Assembly (NCBI RefSeq): GCF_018139145.2
Contig: NC_059483.1
Location: forward strand, 2,171,001-2,235,000
Reading direction: 5' to 3'
Source of the DNA: Gymnogyps californianus
Taxonomy: Eukaryota; Chordata; Aves; Accipitriformes; Cathartidae
DNA: 64,000 nucleotides
Shown here: positions 63,001 through 64,000 of the stretch, in pieces
Layout: each line of letters begins with the position of its first letter
Position numbering within the stretch: the first letter of the stretch is position 1
The notes under the pieces: model-generated
The model's input: only the letters and a program-made list of their open reading frames with translations
Databases searched by the model: none
What the model was told of the DNA's origin: nothing
Program-made: the position numbers and the translations under genes

Positions 63001-64000
63001 CCTGTTTCCTACAACCTCCACCAGCGCTGCAGAGAGAAGCTCGAGAGCCTGGATGTGACCGCAGCCTGCTGAAATGCAGACTTCTGCCCGAACGGCTGTC
63101 CCTGGCCGTGCTGGGGGTGTGGGGGTGTTTTCTTTTAAATAAATAAATAATGATGCCTCAAGCAGAGACGGTGAAAACGGAAATAAGCAGGAATGCAGAA
63201 AGGTCAGTCGCTGACAAGCCCGCTGGGCCAGCGTGCGGCAGCCAGCCCGGCTCCCGGCCCCGCGCCTGCCAGCAGCGCTCCCTCTGCAGAGCGCTTCTAT
63301 TCAAGGTTGAATAAAAGATTTATATCTTGATGATCTGGTTTCTGCTGAACTTTAACTGAACACCGGGGTGCCTTTAAAGATACAGCCTTACATCCTTCAC
63401 CGGGGCTTTGGTAGTTGTGAGAGGCACTAAGTGAGCCGTGAAGGGAAAGGCTCCCCCTTCATCCCTTTTTCCCTGCCTGTCCCTCGTCCCGCCGCACGCC
63501 CTCCCGGCTGCTGGCACCTCGCATACCAATGCAGTTATGCACTGTCTGCTGTGGTCCTCCTGCAAGCAGAGGCACTGGGATCCTGGTGTGCAGTCAGCTC
63601 CCTCTTCCCGTCACACTCGCAGCTTCCTCTGCTTCAACAGACGAACTGACTAAAGCCACTGACGGAAGCTGGCTAACCACAAGTGCTGGGTTTCGGGTTA
63701 GCTCTTTTCTAGGTAAAGTTGGAAAAGTCCCTCTTTGTAAAGCAAATATCATTAAATCTCAGACATGGGGGCGATGCTGACCGTCCACGATTGGAAATTT
63801 GAAAAAGGGGAAGCGGTGCTGCATGATGCAGAAGCAATTCATTCTGAGAAGCGCCCGCTCCTCCCTGCTTCTGCCGAAGAGTTTATTCTAAGAAAGGTTT
63901 CTGAGGCAACCTCAGCGCGAGCCATGCCAAGAGATGCATTAGCTCTGCTCCTCGGGCAGGAGGTGGCTGTTAACGGCAGGGACCGGGGCTCGTCCTCGCC
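60013..64000 (-). other. ITPR1: ITPR1 intron (partial, runs off the right edge)
   Basis: The preceding exon should encode MWHYLCFIVLVKVKDSTEY and the residues up to MIK. I looked for it on the minus strand and did not find it, so it lies beyond the right edge and this intron exceeds 3.98 kb. The open frames in the interval lack family signatures. A short TCC repeat lies at about 62927-62943. Nothing else is recognised. Confidence 0.8.

Noticed and set aside
60013..64000. A further upstream ITPR1 exon (zinc-finger and MWHYLCFI segment)
   Set aside because: I looked for the expected codons on the minus strand and found none.

Overview
This is vertebrate nuclear DNA, most likely avian or another sauropsid. 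It holds two multi-exon genes with consensus splice sites, CpG-island promoters, GC-rich stretches with long G/C runs, few simple repeats and no recognisable young transposons. I found no bacterial or viral gene, CRISPR array or tRNA. The bird/sauropsid call is inference; the vertebrate call rests on gene content and is firm.

Layout. Both genes are on the minus strand, so they read right to left. At 1-2440 lie the first four coding exons of BHLHE40 (DEC1/SHARP2/STRA13), a clock and hypoxia bHLH repressor. Its last large exon (Orange domain and C-terminus) falls outside the left edge. A CpG-island promoter with a TATA-like box, E-boxes and hypoxia-type ACGTG cores covers about 2445-3050. At 53460-64000 lies the 3' end of ITPR1, the type 1 inositol 1,4,5-trisphosphate receptor: the last two coding exons, the 3' UTR and two introns. 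The two genes are adjacent and in the same orientation, as at human 3p26, so this is conserved synteny.

Between them, about 2.9-53.4 kb is a roughly 50 kb interval in which I recognise no protein-coding gene. The open frames there have no family signature and I treat nearly all as chance. The interval is not featureless. It has an orphan CpG island at about 39.1-39.9 kb, followed 2 kb later by an unexplained 106-codon frame. It also has AT-rich, CpG-poor blocks with clustered homeodomain, octamer, SOX and D-box-like motifs that look like conserved non-coding elements, and scattered homopolymers and one tetranucleotide microsatellite. Cis-regulation of BHLHE40, with or without a non-coding transcript, is the most economical explanation; it needs alignment or expression data.

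I did not find a new molecular system. The points most worth checking are the orphan CpG island, the enhancer-like blocks, a five-codon upstream ORF in the BHLHE40 leader, the paired E-boxes, and a His-to-Pro change in the ITPR1 C-terminal tail.
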